Shown piece after piece: positions 35,683 through 44,509 of a stretch of DNA of 64,000 nt (its first letter is position 1; every line of letters starts with the position of its first letter). Origin of the DNA: Desulfuribacillus alkaliarsenatis (GTDB lineage: Bacteria > Bacillota > Bacilli > Desulfuribacillales > Desulfuribacillaceae); assembly GCF_001730225.1 (NCBI RefSeq), contig NZ_MIJE01000001.1, positions 1 to 64,000 of the forward strand, given 5' to 3'. Position numbers and translations under genes: made by a program. The notes beneath the pieces are model-generated. The model had not been told where the DNA came from, did not search any database, and saw only the letters and a list, made by a program, of their open reading frames with translations.

Positions 35683-36387
35683 TTAATCGATTTGCGAATA
35701 TATGAACTTGTATCCTACGCCCTTAACAGTGTGGATATACTTCGAGTTTGAAGGGTCAAGCTCAATTTTTTTGCGGATGTTGCTAATATGAACCATTACA
35801 GTTCGATGATCACCCATACTATCGGCACCCCAGAGAGATTGGAATATTTGCTCGCTGCTAAAAATTACATTAGGAGTTTGTGCGAGTAAGGCTAACAATT
35901 GAAATTCTTTAGGTGATAAATCTATTAGTTTATCTCTAGCTATAACTGAATGGCTGTTAAGGTCAACTATTAAATCTTCGAATTCTAATTTCTTTGGAGC
36001 GCCACTAACATTACTTAGTATCCTATTTCGACGAAGCTGTGCCTTTACCCTTGCTAAAAGCTCAACGGCGTCAAAGGGCTTACTCATATAGTCGTCTCCT
36101 CCTGCAGTCAGCCCCATAGATTTATCTAAAGGTGTGCCTTTGCAGCTAAGGAATAGAATAGGAGTAGATAAAGTTTTACGAATTTCTTGGCAGACTTCAA
36201 TACCGTCTAAACCAGGCAACATCATATCTAGGATGATTAAGCTTGGGTTGCAATTAGCAGTCATTTCTATTGCTTCATACCCATTCGTAGCTACCTGAAC
36301 TATATAGCCCTCTTTTTGCAAATACATGCTTATTATCTCTCTGATATCGCAATCGTCATCAACTATTAAAATTGTTTCTCCTGCCAT
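35683..36387 (-). CDS. Response regulator, OmpR family
   Basis: 234 aa. The receiver has VDDDCD, phospho-acceptor in ILDMMLPGLDG and Lys in MSKPFDAVE. The threonine/serine position reads LFLSCKG. The winged helix has LSPKEFQLLALL, VMVHISNIRKKIE and GVGYKF. It lies two bases downstream of its kinase on the same strand, an apparent two-gene operon. Confidence 0.93.
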   Translation of the reverse strand: MAGETILIVDDDCDIREIISMYLQKEGYIVQVATNGYEAIEMTANCNPSLIILDMMLPGLDGIEVCQEIRKTLSTPILFLSCKGTPLDKSMGLTAGGDDYMSKPFDAVELLARVKAQLRRNRILSNVSGAPKKLEFEDLIVDLNSHSVIARDKLIDLSPKEFQLLALLAQTPNVIFSSEQIFQSLWGADSMGDHRTVMVHISNIRKKIELDPSNSKYIHTVKGVGYKFIYSQID

Positions 36388-36389
36388 GC

Positions 36390-38540
36390 TTAGCCCTCCT
36401 TCTCCTCATAGTGTACCGGCAAAGTAAAATAGAAACTGCTACCTTTACTTTCTTGACTTTCTACCCAGATGCGCCCGCCGTGGTACTCAATTATTTCTCT
36501 TGTAATGGCTAAACCTAATCCAACACTTTTAGCGTTTATACTTCTAGCTTTTGAAACCTTATAAAAGCGCTCAAAAATATGGGGTAAATCTTGTTCAGCA
36601 ATTCCAGATCCAGTATCGGACAATTGAATTACTAGATTAGTCTTGTCCTCGTTAACAGCAAAGTAAAGATTAATTTTACCAGTCACGGGCGTATGGTTAA
36701 TGGCATTACTTAATAAATTTGTAAAAACTCGGTTTAACTGTTCAGTATCAACACGGACATAAAATTTATCAGTGTTATTGTTTAATTCACTGGATATATG
36801 AGTGTGAAATTCGATTTTTGATACATGCATGTCAGCCGTTAGTTTCTTTGTATAGTCATTTAGAAAAGTATCTAGTGTAAAAGATTTGAGATTTAACTGT
36901 AGCTGCCTAGACTCTAACTGTGATAACTCCATCAGACTTTGCACCATGAAGTCGATACTATTTGCTTTGTCATTTACTCGTTTTAGGTATGCCTTCTGTT
37001 GCTCAGGGTCTGCAATAATTCCATCTAAGATTGCACCTATATAGCCTTTTATAGTAGTTAGCGGTGTTCGCAGGTCGTGAGAAACATTCTGGACTAAATG
37101 CTGTCGCGACTTCTCAGATCTTGATAAGGCTTCATATGCTTCTTCTAGCTCTTGCTTTGAAGTTTCTAATGCTTGCGTTCTGTCATTAACGATTGCTTCA
37201 AGGTTTTCATTAAGGTGTTGCAGCTTATCTGACATTAATTCTACGTTTGTAAAACTTTTAGAAAACTTTTTAGCAATGATTAGTGACTGGGAGAATACAA
37301 ATATCAGCAGTCCCCAGGAAGATAAATTCCCTCTAGTGATAATATTTCGCAAGATGTGATTATCAGCATCATTTAATAGAATACTAAGAAATAGAATATC
37401 ATTCATTGTAAAAGCTATAAGAAATATTAAACCAGCAGTTATAATGTAGCAGCCATCGCGTTGATTTTTGTTAATAGAGTATAAGATGTACAATGCATAT
37501 GGAATTAACATAACTGTGAATATTTGGTACAATGGATTGAAAAGTGTAAATATTCTAGCAGGTGTAAGTACAACCAGCAGCGCAAAGCTTAGACCAACTA
37601 TAATTATCGCTTTGTTAATATTTCGAGAAGTGTCGTTCGGATAGATTGACCTTAAGAATATAAACAACAACGGAATACTTAAATAGAAAGCCAGTGTCTG
37701 CAGCTTATGGGCTAGCTCCCAACTGAAGGCCGGAACCATCTGGATAAAAAATATTTCTCCTACAAGCATCGTCCGTAAGCTAATCAACAGAGCGTATATT
37801 CCAAAGTATAACGTTGATTTATCTTTAGTTCTATAAGAATATAAAGCCAAATGATAGAAACCGATTATAAATAAACTACCAACGAGAAACATTTCTAATG
37901 CTAGGTTGCTATTTTTCTGATCTCTAATTTGTGCTTCAGTTCCTAAATATATCGCTTCAAGTATACCGCCACTGCGATGGTGAAAGTTAGATACCTGAAT
38001 TACGACTTCTATAATTTCTGCGTCTGTATAGAAGGTATTAACCTGTGGCAAATACTGAGGTGTAGATACTTGTTTTGCTATGCCAACCTGTCCTGCAGAA
38101 GCGATTACTTCATTGTTAATCCACAGGGTATAAGCCGTGAAGATTCTTGGGATTTTCAAAGCAAGCAGTTTTGCATCGGTGTTATGGATTAATAGCCTAT
38201 ATGTAGCATACCCTTCACCTGTAAGCGTTGTATCGTCTAGTTCAAATTTGTTCCAAGCTCGTGGCACAGTTATATAGCTGTTATCATTAGGGAGTGTAGT
38301 ATTTGTTAGTTTAAAATTATTAAAATCTTCAGGTGTAAGTAAATGCTCCCAGTAAAACTCCCATTGTCCGTCTAAAGATACTATTCCATCTGTTTCCCAA
38401 TCCCAGTCTATTAAATTCAACTCTCCAAAAACAGCTACTGGTGCCTGTGAAGCCTGGATTATTGTTGCACTCGCACCAAGGATGATTATAGAGACACAAA
38501 TTATGCAGATAAATGTTTTGAGAATTCGCGTTGTAAACAC
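36390..38540 (-). CDS. 7TMR-DISM sensor histidine kinase
   Basis: 716 aa. A signal segment is followed by an extracytoplasmic jelly-roll domain of the DISM type (about 45-200: LDGQWEFYWEHLL, YATYRLLI, LWINNEVIASAGQVG), seven membrane helices (about 208-400), a coiled coil, DHp with VSHDLRTPLTTIKGY, and an ATPase with DTGSGIAEQDLPHIFERFYK and GLGLAITREIIEYHGGR. DISM domains often bind sugars or other small molecules outside the cell. GTG 38540 overlaps the ribosome site GGAGG; no ATG or TTG lies at the proper distance, so the true start is uncertain. Confidence 0.9.
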   Translation of the reverse strand: MFTTRILKTFICIICVSIIILGASATIIQASQAPVAVFGELNLIDWDWETDGIVSLDGQWEFYWEHLLTPEDFNNFKLTNTTLPNDNSYITVPRAWNKFELDDTTLTGEGYATYRLLIHNTDAKLLALKIPRIFTAYTLWINNEVIASAGQVGIAKQVSTPQYLPQVNTFYTDAEIIEVVIQVSNFHHRSGGILEAIYLGTEAQIRDQKNSNLALEMFLVGSLFIIGFYHLALYSYRTKDKSTLYFGIYALLISLRTMLVGEIFFIQMVPAFSWELAHKLQTLAFYLSIPLLFIFLRSIYPNDTSRNINKAIIIVGLSFALLVVLTPARIFTLFNPLYQIFTVMLIPYALYILYSINKNQRDGCYIITAGLIFLIAFTMNDILFLSILLNDADNHILRNIITRGNLSSWGLLIFVFSQSLIIAKKFSKSFTNVELMSDKLQHLNENLEAIVNDRTQALETSKQELEEAYEALSRSEKSRQHLVQNVSHDLRTPLTTIKGYIGAILDGIIADPEQQKAYLKRVNDKANSIDFMVQSLMELSQLESRQLQLNLKSFTLDTFLNDYTKKLTADMHVSKIEFHTHISSELNNNTDKFYVRVDTEQLNRVFTNLLSNAINHTPVTGKINLYFAVNEDKTNLVIQLSDTGSGIAEQDLPHIFERFYKVSKARSINAKSVGLGLAITREIIEYHGGRIWVESQESKGSSFYFTLPVHYEEKEG

Positions 38541-38678
38541 CTCCGCGTTATATTTGACTGAAAAATGTTTGCTAAATATTTAGTACTATAAATTATTCGT
38601 TACATATGAAAGAAAATCCTTTAAAGTATAAGGAAAAAAGCAATGAAATAAAGCATTAAAAAAAGTTTTAAAAAACTT

Positions 38679-38705
38679 TGAAGGGTTTTTGAAAACAGAT
38701 ACGTC
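38679..38705 (+). promoter_or_regulatory. Possible ECF-type autoregulatory promoter
   Basis: TGAAGG (38679) and CGTC (38702), with a 17-base spacer, resemble the TGAAAC/CGTC promoters of Bacillus ECF sigma factors. It lies 40 bases ahead of an ECF sigma gene, which usually controls itself. Confidence 0.4.
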
Positions 38706-38744
38706 TAAATATATAAGTGGCTAAAAAGAAAGGAGGAGACGATA

Positions 38745-39326
38745 ATTGATAATCAACAAATAACAGCTGTTATAAAAGAAGTACTAGCGGGAAATCGTGA
38801 TGCGTTTCGCACCATCGTCTCCACCTATCAAGCTAAAGTATATGCCACAGCCTTTCAGGCAACACGAGATCGAAAAGAGGCAGAGGATTTAGCTCAGGAA
38901 ATTTTCTTAAAGGCTTACAGAAGCTTACAGCAATTTCGCTTTGAATCGAGCTTTTCTACATGGCTGTTTAAAATTGCAGTCCATAAAGCTCTGGATTGGA
39001 AACGTAAACATAGTAGTAAGGCAGTTATAGAAGAGTTGACGTCGCAAACACAGCAAGCGCAGTGCGGCTCTCAGGTAACACTTAACAATCAGCAGCTAAG
39101 CACAGAAGCTATAGTACTTACAAAAGAATCAGAATTAGAACTTCATCGCAAAATTAAAACTTTACCTGAGCATTATCAAAAAGTAATACAGATGTATCAT
39201 TTTCAGGATAAGTCTTATCGAGAGATTGCTGAACTTTTACAAATACCAGAGAAAACGGTAGAAACCCGCCTCTATCGGGCAAAGCAAAAACTAAGGGAAC
39301 TAAGTGCAAAGGAGGAATTCATGTGA
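38745..39326 (+). CDS. ECF RNA polymerase sigma factor, apparent ATT start
   Basis: 193 aa. The sigma-2 region (DAFRTIVSTYQAKVYATA, EAEDLAQEIFLKAYRSL, FSTWLFKIAVHKALDWKRK) and sigma-4 region (LPEHYQKVIQMYHF, YREIAELLQIPEKTVETRLYRAKQKLR) are complete and intact. No ATG, GTG or TTG occurs in frame before TTG 39036, which would delete all of sigma-2. The codon at correct distance (8 bases) from AGGAGG (38731-38736) is ATT at 38745, giving I/M-DNQQITAVIKEV, the usual N-terminus of SigW/RpoE-type factors. It overlaps the anti-sigma gene (ATGTGA). The cluster with LiaF-like proteins suggests an envelope-stress regulon. Confidence 0.88.
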   Translation: MDNQQITAVIKEVLAGNRDAFRTIVSTYQAKVYATAFQATRDRKEAEDLAQEIFLKAYRSLQQFRFESSFSTWLFKIAVHKALDWKRKHSSKAVIEELTSQTQQAQCGSQVTLNNQQLSTEAIVLTKESELELHRKIKTLPEHYQKVIQMYHFQDKSYREIAELLQIPEKTVETRLYRAKQKLRELSAKEEFM

Positions 39327-39769
39327 AATGCAAGGTAGATGAACAGATGTTGTTGCAATGGTTTCTTGGAGAATTATCTGAAACTGAACGGCAAAGGCTG
39401 CAAAACCATATCGACTTTTGTGAGCACTGTACCGAACGTATCGCTGAGTTATATCAGTTTCAGCATGCATGGAACGATGAATGCGAGCAGCCTCCAGATG
39501 TTTTTGTCGACAATGTTATGAGTCAAATTGTACGCAAGCGCAAAGTCAAAGTATTAGACGTCCTTCACTACCTTACTGCTGCTGCGGCAACATTCCTTCT
39601 AGTGTACCTAGGTGGTTTTGAGCAAATGCTTGGCTCTCTTGAAGTAATGCCAGAACGAATATATGAGACTAATGACAGTATCCATCAAGCAACAGAGGCA
39701 GGTTTGGGTCTAATTAAGGGTATCAACTACTATATTACGGGATATATAGAGCAGCTAAAGGTGTATTGA
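39323..39769 (+). CDS. Zinc-finger anti-sigma factor
   Basis: 148 aa. The N-terminal anti-sigma zinc-finger (zf-HC2) has LLQWFLGELSETERQRLQNH and HIDFCEHC (HxxxCxxC). One membrane segment lies near residues 84-100, and the outer C-terminal domain is short. Start GTG 39323 is inside the sigma stop region, with AAAGGAGG seven bases away. It should hold the upstream sigma factor at the membrane until stress. Confidence 0.9.
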   Translation: MKCKVDEQMLLQWFLGELSETERQRLQNHIDFCEHCTERIAELYQFQHAWNDECEQPPDVFVDNVMSQIVRKRKVKVLDVLHYLTAAAATFLLVYLGGFEQMLGSLEVMPERIYETNDSIHQATEAGLGLIKGINYYITGYIEQLKVY

Positions 39770-39831
39770 TTAAAGAGATTAACTAAAACGATTATAGAAA
39801 TTAACTAAAACATTGAAAAGAGGGGTATTAC

Positions 39832-40371
39832 ATGAGCACTACAAATAAATCTAAGTTTTTAACCTTCATATTCTCATTTGTGCCAGGACTAGGTCACATG
39901 TATCTTGGCCTAATCAATCGCGGATTACAATTTATGATTTTGTTTTTCGGTTCAATATTCTTATTAGATTTTCTTAGAATCCATGCGTTTCCGTTTGTAA
40001 TTCCAATTATCTGGTTTTTTAGTATGTTTGATGCATTACAGCACGCCACGAAAATTCGGGAAACTGGGGCTGTAGAAGATAAACCGTTGATTGTTATTGC
40101 ATCCATCTCTAACAAATCTAAACTTTGGGGATGGGGACTTATCGGAGTAGGAGGTTATATTCTTTTAGAACGTGTGGTATTTCAATTTAGGCCATTCCAA
40201 GATGTAATGCGTTACCTGTTTGGTATGCAGGGGATGCATGTGCTTAGAAGTGTTTTACTCGCTGCTATCCTTATATATGTTGGCTGGAGGTTATTAACTG
40301 GCAAGCCAATTATTCCGACTACTAAGACGACAAAAAATATTGATACAAAGTCAGAGGGTGAAGAAGTATGA
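39832..40371 (+). CDS. Small membrane protein of the ECF operon
   Basis: 179 aa. An N-terminal TM2-like hairpin (FSFVPGLGHMYLGLINRGLQ) with its conserved PGxGHxYxG motif is followed by further hydrophobic segments near 30-65, 98-115 and 135-155, and a polar Lys/Thr tail. Its function is unknown. It overlaps the next gene by ATGA and so sits in the sigma operon. Confidence 0.8.
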   Translation: MSTTNKSKFLTFIFSFVPGLGHMYLGLINRGLQFMILFFGSIFLLDFLRIHAFPFVIPIIWFFSMFDALQHATKIRETGAVEDKPLIVIASISNKSKLWGWGLIGVGGYILLERVVFQFRPFQDVMRYLFGMQGMHVLRSVLLAAILIYVGWRLLTGKPIIPTTKTTKNIDTKSEGEEV

Positions 40372-41402
40372 GAGAATGGAAGGTAGGCAGAATCACATTA
40401 GGTCTTTTCTTAATTAGCATTGGTGCACTGTTAGCACTAAATACAGTTACAACAATACCTATAGATAAGGTGTTTTCAATTGGATGGCCGATATTGCTGA
40501 TAGTCTTAGGTATAGAAGTTCTAGCGTTCCAGATTTTCCGTAAGGATGATAAGTGGTCATTTGATGGGTTTAGTATATTTTTGATTTTTATCGCAGGTGC
40601 AGCTACATTAGTAATCTATACAGTTAACTCTGTTGGCGTACTACCGTTAGTGAAAAACTCTATATTGTCAAATTCATATCCAGTAACTATAGAAGAATCT
40701 TTAACTATAGATAACAGAGTTAATCAAATAGAAATCGATATCCCAAACGCTGATATACAACTAATTGGAACTACATCTGATAGCCTTGTAAACATATCTG
40801 GTGTTATAAGAGTCGGTGGCAGCGATGAAAATACTGTTAAAGAGCTAGTTGCAAACGAATTCACTGTAACACAAATAGGTGAAAAGCTGATTGTAAATTT
40901 AGAGCTACCTAACAACTATTTTAATTGGGCAGCTAATCAAACGGCAACACTTGCTATTGAAGCTCCAGAGCATCTTATGGCAAAGATTAACGTTATTAAC
41001 GGTAAAGTAGATGCAAAAAATATCCACTCTGGTGTAGAAATATATGGTATGAATTTAGTGGTTGATGTAGCAGATATAACTGGTCATGTTTTCGTGAAAA
41101 ATACAAACGGTAGAATTAATTTATCGAATATTCATGGAAGTCTCGATGCCACCCTAACTAATGGAAATATTAAAGCAAGTGCTATTTATACACAGGGCAA
41201 TATATCATTACGCACAGTTAATGGTAATATCGACATCGGGCTAGCACCTGAAGAACAAGTAGATATTACAGCAAGCACTACTAACGGGCGGGTTATCCAG
41301 AACTTAACAGACTCATCAGAAAAGAATTTCAGACATACAATAGGAGCGGGAACCCATAAGCTGGAGCTAAGAACTACGAACGGAAATATTCGTATCGAAT
41401 AA
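40368..41402 (+). CDS. LiaF-like membrane protein with DUF4097 beta-helix domain
   Basis: 344 aa. Three or four N-terminal membrane helices resemble the LiaI/LiaF transmembrane region (GRITLGLFLISIGALLALN, IGWPILLIVLGIEVLA). Then comes an extracytoplasmic right-handed beta repeat with recurring TNGRI/TNGNI/VNGNI turns (about 200-344), the DUF4097 adhesin-like type. LiaF proteins inhibit envelope-stress kinases. Here it most likely modulates the ECF stress response. Confidence 0.85.
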   Translation: MREWKVGRITLGLFLISIGALLALNTVTTIPIDKVFSIGWPILLIVLGIEVLAFQIFRKDDKWSFDGFSIFLIFIAGAATLVIYTVNSVGVLPLVKNSILSNSYPVTIEESLTIDNRVNQIEIDIPNADIQLIGTTSDSLVNISGVIRVGGSDENTVKELVANEFTVTQIGEKLIVNLELPNNYFNWAANQTATLAIEAPEHLMAKINVINGKVDAKNIHSGVEIYGMNLVVDVADITGHVFVKNTNGRINLSNIHGSLDATLTNGNIKASAIYTQGNISLRTVNGNIDIGLAPEEQVDITASTTNGRVIQNLTDSSEKNFRHTIGAGTHKLELRTTNGNIRIE

Positions 41403-41443
41403 CATCAATCAAATATAAGAGCAATTATATAGAATAACTCGAT

Positions 41444-41471
41444 AATAGTCGCATAATTGCGACTATTTTTT
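41444..41471 (+). terminator. Rho-independent terminator of the ECF operon
   Basis: AATAGTCGC (41444-41452) pairs with GCGACTATT (41459-41467), followed by Ts. Confidence 0.88.
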
Positions 41472-41543
41472 CATACCTTTTTTTCGATTGAAACTAATAT
41501 ATAATGGTCATAGATTCAATATGATTCCACTAGGAGTGAGACC

Positions 41544-42791
41544 ATGAGTTTAACTAAAAAAATTATTCTAGCTTTAATATTAGGCTTAGGTGCAGGATTA
41601 GCATTTAATATATTTGCACCTGAGGCTTTTAAATTATTGGACGCCTACGCACTAACGCCGATAGGGTCGATATTTCTAAAGGCGATTACAATGCTCGTAG
41701 TCCCATTGGTGTTTTTTTCAATCATTCTAGGGACGGCAGGTATATCAGACCCTAAGAAATTAGGCAGAATAGGCGGAAAGACAATTGCTTATTATTTAAT
41801 TACAACGTGTATTGCACTTATTATTGGTTTAACAGTAGCCTTTATTATTCAGCCAGGTGCTGGCGGAGCCTTTGCAACAGAAGCTGCAAATTTCGAACCA
41901 AGGGAAGCACCACCAGTAGTTGATACTTTGTTAAATATTTTACCGACGAATCCAATAAACGCTATGGCACAAGGGAATATGCTACAAATAATTGCCTTTG
42001 CCGTATTAGTCGGATTTGCCCTAGCACGACTTGGCGAAAAAACGGAAGGTCTCTTAAGTCTAGTTCGTCAGGGTAATGAAGTCATGATGTATTTAGTTAA
42101 GCTAGTTATGTATTTAGCGCCTTATGGTGCCTTTGCATTAATTGCTTCTGCCATTGGTAAGCTTGGCATACCAGCTTTGCAGGCTATGCTGCTATATATG
42201 CTGGCAGTTTCATCAGCACTTATATTACATGCAATTATAACTTATGGTTCAGCTATTACCTTTTTAGCTAGAAGAAATCCAATAGAATTCTTTAAGAATT
42301 TTTCACCAGCAATGATAGTTGCTTTTAGTACTTCAAGTAGTAATGCAACATTACCAATATCCATGAGAACGGCTCAGGAACGTTTGAATGTTTCAAAGCC
42401 TGTTAGTAGCTTTGTTCAACCATTAGGTGCAACTATCAATATGGATGGTACGGCAATTATGCAGGCTGTTGCGACTGTGTTTATCGCGCAGGTCTATATG
42501 GTATCTTTATCGTTTGGAGATTTAGTTACAGTTGTTCTTACAGCTACACTTGCTAGCATTGGAACAGCTGGGGTGCCTGGAGTCGGCTTAATAATGCTGG
42601 CGATGGTATTAACCTCCGTGGGATTACCAGTAGAAGGAATTGCCCTAGTGCTTGCAGTAGACAGAATCTTAGATATGATGCGTACCGTAGTGAATATTAC
42701 TGGGGACGCTTCCTGTGCCGTAGTAGTGTCGAGTTCTGAAGAAAAGCATATCGTTAATCAAGAACAAACTTCAACAACATCATCTTTGTAG
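41544..42791 (+). CDS. Dicarboxylate/amino acid:cation symporter (DAACS)
   Basis: 415 aa with eight helices and two re-entrant hairpins. Signatures are AFSTSSSNATLP (the serine-rich hairpin), LGATINMDGTA (NMDGT motif) and GIPGAG-like GTAGVPGVG, with a final helix VDRILDMMRTVVNITGD. It imports glutamate, aspartate or C4-dicarboxylates with Na+ or H+; the substrate cannot be told from the motifs. Single-gene transcript. Confidence 0.94.
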   Translation: MSLTKKIILALILGLGAGLAFNIFAPEAFKLLDAYALTPIGSIFLKAITMLVVPLVFFSIILGTAGISDPKKLGRIGGKTIAYYLITTCIALIIGLTVAFIIQPGAGGAFATEAANFEPREAPPVVDTLLNILPTNPINAMAQGNMLQIIAFAVLVGFALARLGEKTEGLLSLVRQGNEVMMYLVKLVMYLAPYGAFALIASAIGKLGIPALQAMLLYMLAVSSALILHAIITYGSAITFLARRNPIEFFKNFSPAMIVAFSTSSSNATLPISMRTAQERLNVSKPVSSFVQPLGATINMDGTAIMQAVATVFIAQVYMVSLSFGDLVTVVLTATLASIGTAGVPGVGLIMLAMVLTSVGLPVEGIALVLAVDRILDMMRTVVNITGDASCAVVVSSSEEKHIVNQEQTSTTSSL

Positions 42792-42802
42792 TCAAAATAT
42801 AA

Positions 42803-42860
42803 AGCCACACAGCTAGCATCATCTAATCAAGGTGATGTCTAGTGTGTGGCTGTAATTTAA
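42803..42860. terminator. Hairpin terminator between convergent genes
   Basis: AGCCACACA (42803-42811) pairs with TGTGTGGCT (42843-42851), with further imperfect pairing inside (CTAGCATCA with TGATGTCTAG). It may serve the symporter gene and the convergent hemolysin-III gene. Confidence 0.7.
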
Positions 42861-42898
42861 TCTTTTAAGACTTTTTAAAGAGATTATTTAAAAGCTCC

Positions 42899-43573
42899 TT
42901 ATAGCGCCAGATAGAAGAGAATACCTATAAAGTGTGCAATGCTACCACTCAATACAAATATATGCCAGATACCATGGTTGAACGGAATACGCTTGCAGGC
43001 GTAAAAGATAATTCCAAAAGTATAGAATAATCCGCCGACTAACAGCCAAATTAATAGTCCAGTCGGTACCATTTCTAGCATAGGCTTAATAGCTATAATC
43101 ACGAGCCAGCCCATTGCGACGTACAAGGCAGTTGAGAATTTCTTCGTTTTATTTAAGTTAATGATCTTCAATACTATACCAGTAATAGCTATAGACCAGA
43201 TAAGCCCTATAATTATCCAACGCCAAGGACCATGAATTGCTACTAGAGCGATAGGTGTGTAGCTACCTGCTATAACCAAATATATTGAAACATGGTCAAA
43301 AACGCGCAAAACCCTTTTGGTTTTTTCGTGAAATACGCTATGATAGAGAGTAGAAGACAAATATAAGAAGAATAAAGTAAACCCATAGATGCTAAAACTA
43401 ACGATACGCCATGGGTCACCTTGGATACTGGCAAAGGAAACCAATACCACTAAAGCAACAAGGCTTAACAATGCGCCTATGCCATGTGTAACACTATTGA
43501 ATATTTCTTCTTTAATCGTATAGCGTTTGACTAAACTATTGTTACTGTTTGAATCTGTAAATGTCTGACTCAT
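42899..43573 (-). CDS. Hemolysin III / PAQR-family membrane protein (TrhA-like)
   Basis: 224 aa with seven membrane segments. Family motifs are EEIFNSVTHGIGALLSL, STLYHSVFHEKTKRVLRVFDH (SxxxHS and FDH) and FILSGSIAHF-like LSGSIAHFIGI. These His/Asp residues form the zinc site of PAQR proteins. Start ATG 43573 has GAGGTGG at good spacing; TTG 43576 is possible. The role is probably in membrane fluidity, despite the historic hemolysin name. Confidence 0.92.
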   Translation of the reverse strand: MSQTFTDSNSNNSLVKRYTIKEEIFNSVTHGIGALLSLVALVVLVSFASIQGDPWRIVSFSIYGFTLFFLYLSSTLYHSVFHEKTKRVLRVFDHVSIYLVIAGSYTPIALVAIHGPWRWIIIGLIWSIAITGIVLKIINLNKTKKFSTALYVAMGWLVIIAIKPMLEMVPTGLLIWLLVGGLFYTFGIIFYACKRIPFNHGIWHIFVLSGSIAHFIGILFYLAL

Positions 43574-43649
43574 CAATCAATCCACCTCAATATATTTTCT
43601 TATTAAACATTATACCTAACTAAACAAACTATAATCAAGGAGTAAAGCG

Positions 43650-43961
43650 ATGGTTGGTAAAAGAATAATTAGAGAGTTAGAAACAATTGAAAAGATGATT
43701 TATATTTACTGCAAAGATAAGCATGGCACAGGCGGTATATTATGCAGTGATTGCCATAACCTACTTGAATATGCTAGAAAGCGACTTCATATGTGTCCCC
43801 ATGGTGAAAGCAAACCAGTATGTGGGAATTGTAAAATTCATTGTTATAAAAAAGATAAGCGTCAACAAGTGATTGATGTTATGCGTTATGCAGGCCCAAG
43901 AATGACTTATAAGCATCCAATCCTAGCCTTATATCACTTGCTGGACTCTCGGAAAAAATAA
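43650..43961 (+). CDS. Nitrous oxide-stimulated promoter family protein (YgbA-like)
   Basis: 103 aa. Conserved cysteines CSDCHNLLEYA, MCPHGESKPVCGNCKIHCY and the C-terminal MRYAGPRM identify the family. In E. coli ygbA is induced by nitric oxide. Cys spacing suggests a metal or Fe-S site. Single gene with AAGGAG ribosome site. It fits a bacterium facing nitrosative stress or respiring nitrogen oxides. Confidence 0.88.
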   Translation: MVGKRIIRELETIEKMIYIYCKDKHGTGGILCSDCHNLLEYARKRLHMCPHGESKPVCGNCKIHCYKKDKRQQVIDVMRYAGPRMTYKHPILALYHLLDSRKK

Positions 43962-43985
43962 AAAGCGGAAATGTGTATAATTTTA

Positions 43986-44014
43986 TTGATAAAGCCGAGA
44001 TTTTGTGGTACACT
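43986..44014 (+). promoter_or_regulatory. Promoter of the candidate structured RNA
   Basis: TTGATA (43986-43991) and TACACT (44009-44014) with an exact 17-base spacer. The predicted start lies near 44021, twenty bases before the closing stem of the RNA. Confidence 0.55.
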
Positions 44015-44020
44015 ATAAAC

Positions 44021-44411
44021 AAGAAAAAGAGATAAATAAAAATCACATTTTAAGAGGCTCAACCATCTAGTCGGTGCTATTTTGTTAAATGGTAACTGTA
44101 GCTAGAGGAAATTTGTAAGTTTCACCTATTTGAAATTTAGTAAGGTTAAGGTAATGAGTAGTTAACTTTAGTAAGTGTGTTTAAAGAGTAGGTAAGATTA
44201 AGAATTTTGTTGGTTGAGTACAGAGTAAGCTTCAATTTTGTGAAAGAACAAAGAAGTTTTGTATTACGAGTTGGTGTTTGATATTCGGTAGTTAAAGAAC
44301 GATAGTTTATAAGACTGTTATTACTGAATTAAGCGCCGATGGTTGAGCCTCTTAAGATGTGATAAAGTGTAGCATTGGCAGTATACATTATGCCGATGTT
44401 ATTTTTTTTGT
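44021..44411 (+). ncRNA. Candidate large structured RNA with 32-bp closing stem
   Basis: Left arm 44042-44066 pairs along all 25 bases with 44339-44363, the single difference being a U-G wobble. After a five-base bulge (44067-44071), CGGTGCT (44072-44078) pairs with AGCGCCG (44332-44338), again with one U-G wobble. The enclosed 253 bases have no credible gene, are very poor in C, and repeat GTAAG/GGTAAG motifs. Directly after the stem a terminator hairpin, AGCATTGGCA with TGCCGATGTT, precedes an eight-T run. A promoter lies upstream. It does not match tmRNA, RNase P, SRP or 6S RNA as I know them. A MITE is the main alternative. Confidence 0.6.
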
Positions 44412-44509
44412 ATAAATATGTGCAATTTGAGCGTATACGATTTAGCAAACTGACAAAAGTCCTGGTATAATCTACTTATGAAAGTAATAAACCATGTGCG
44501 GAGGCAGCT

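Noticed and set aside
44021-44411. tmRNA, RNase P, SRP or 6S RNA identity
   Set aside because: None of the conserved sequences of those RNAs is visible, and the length and layout differ.
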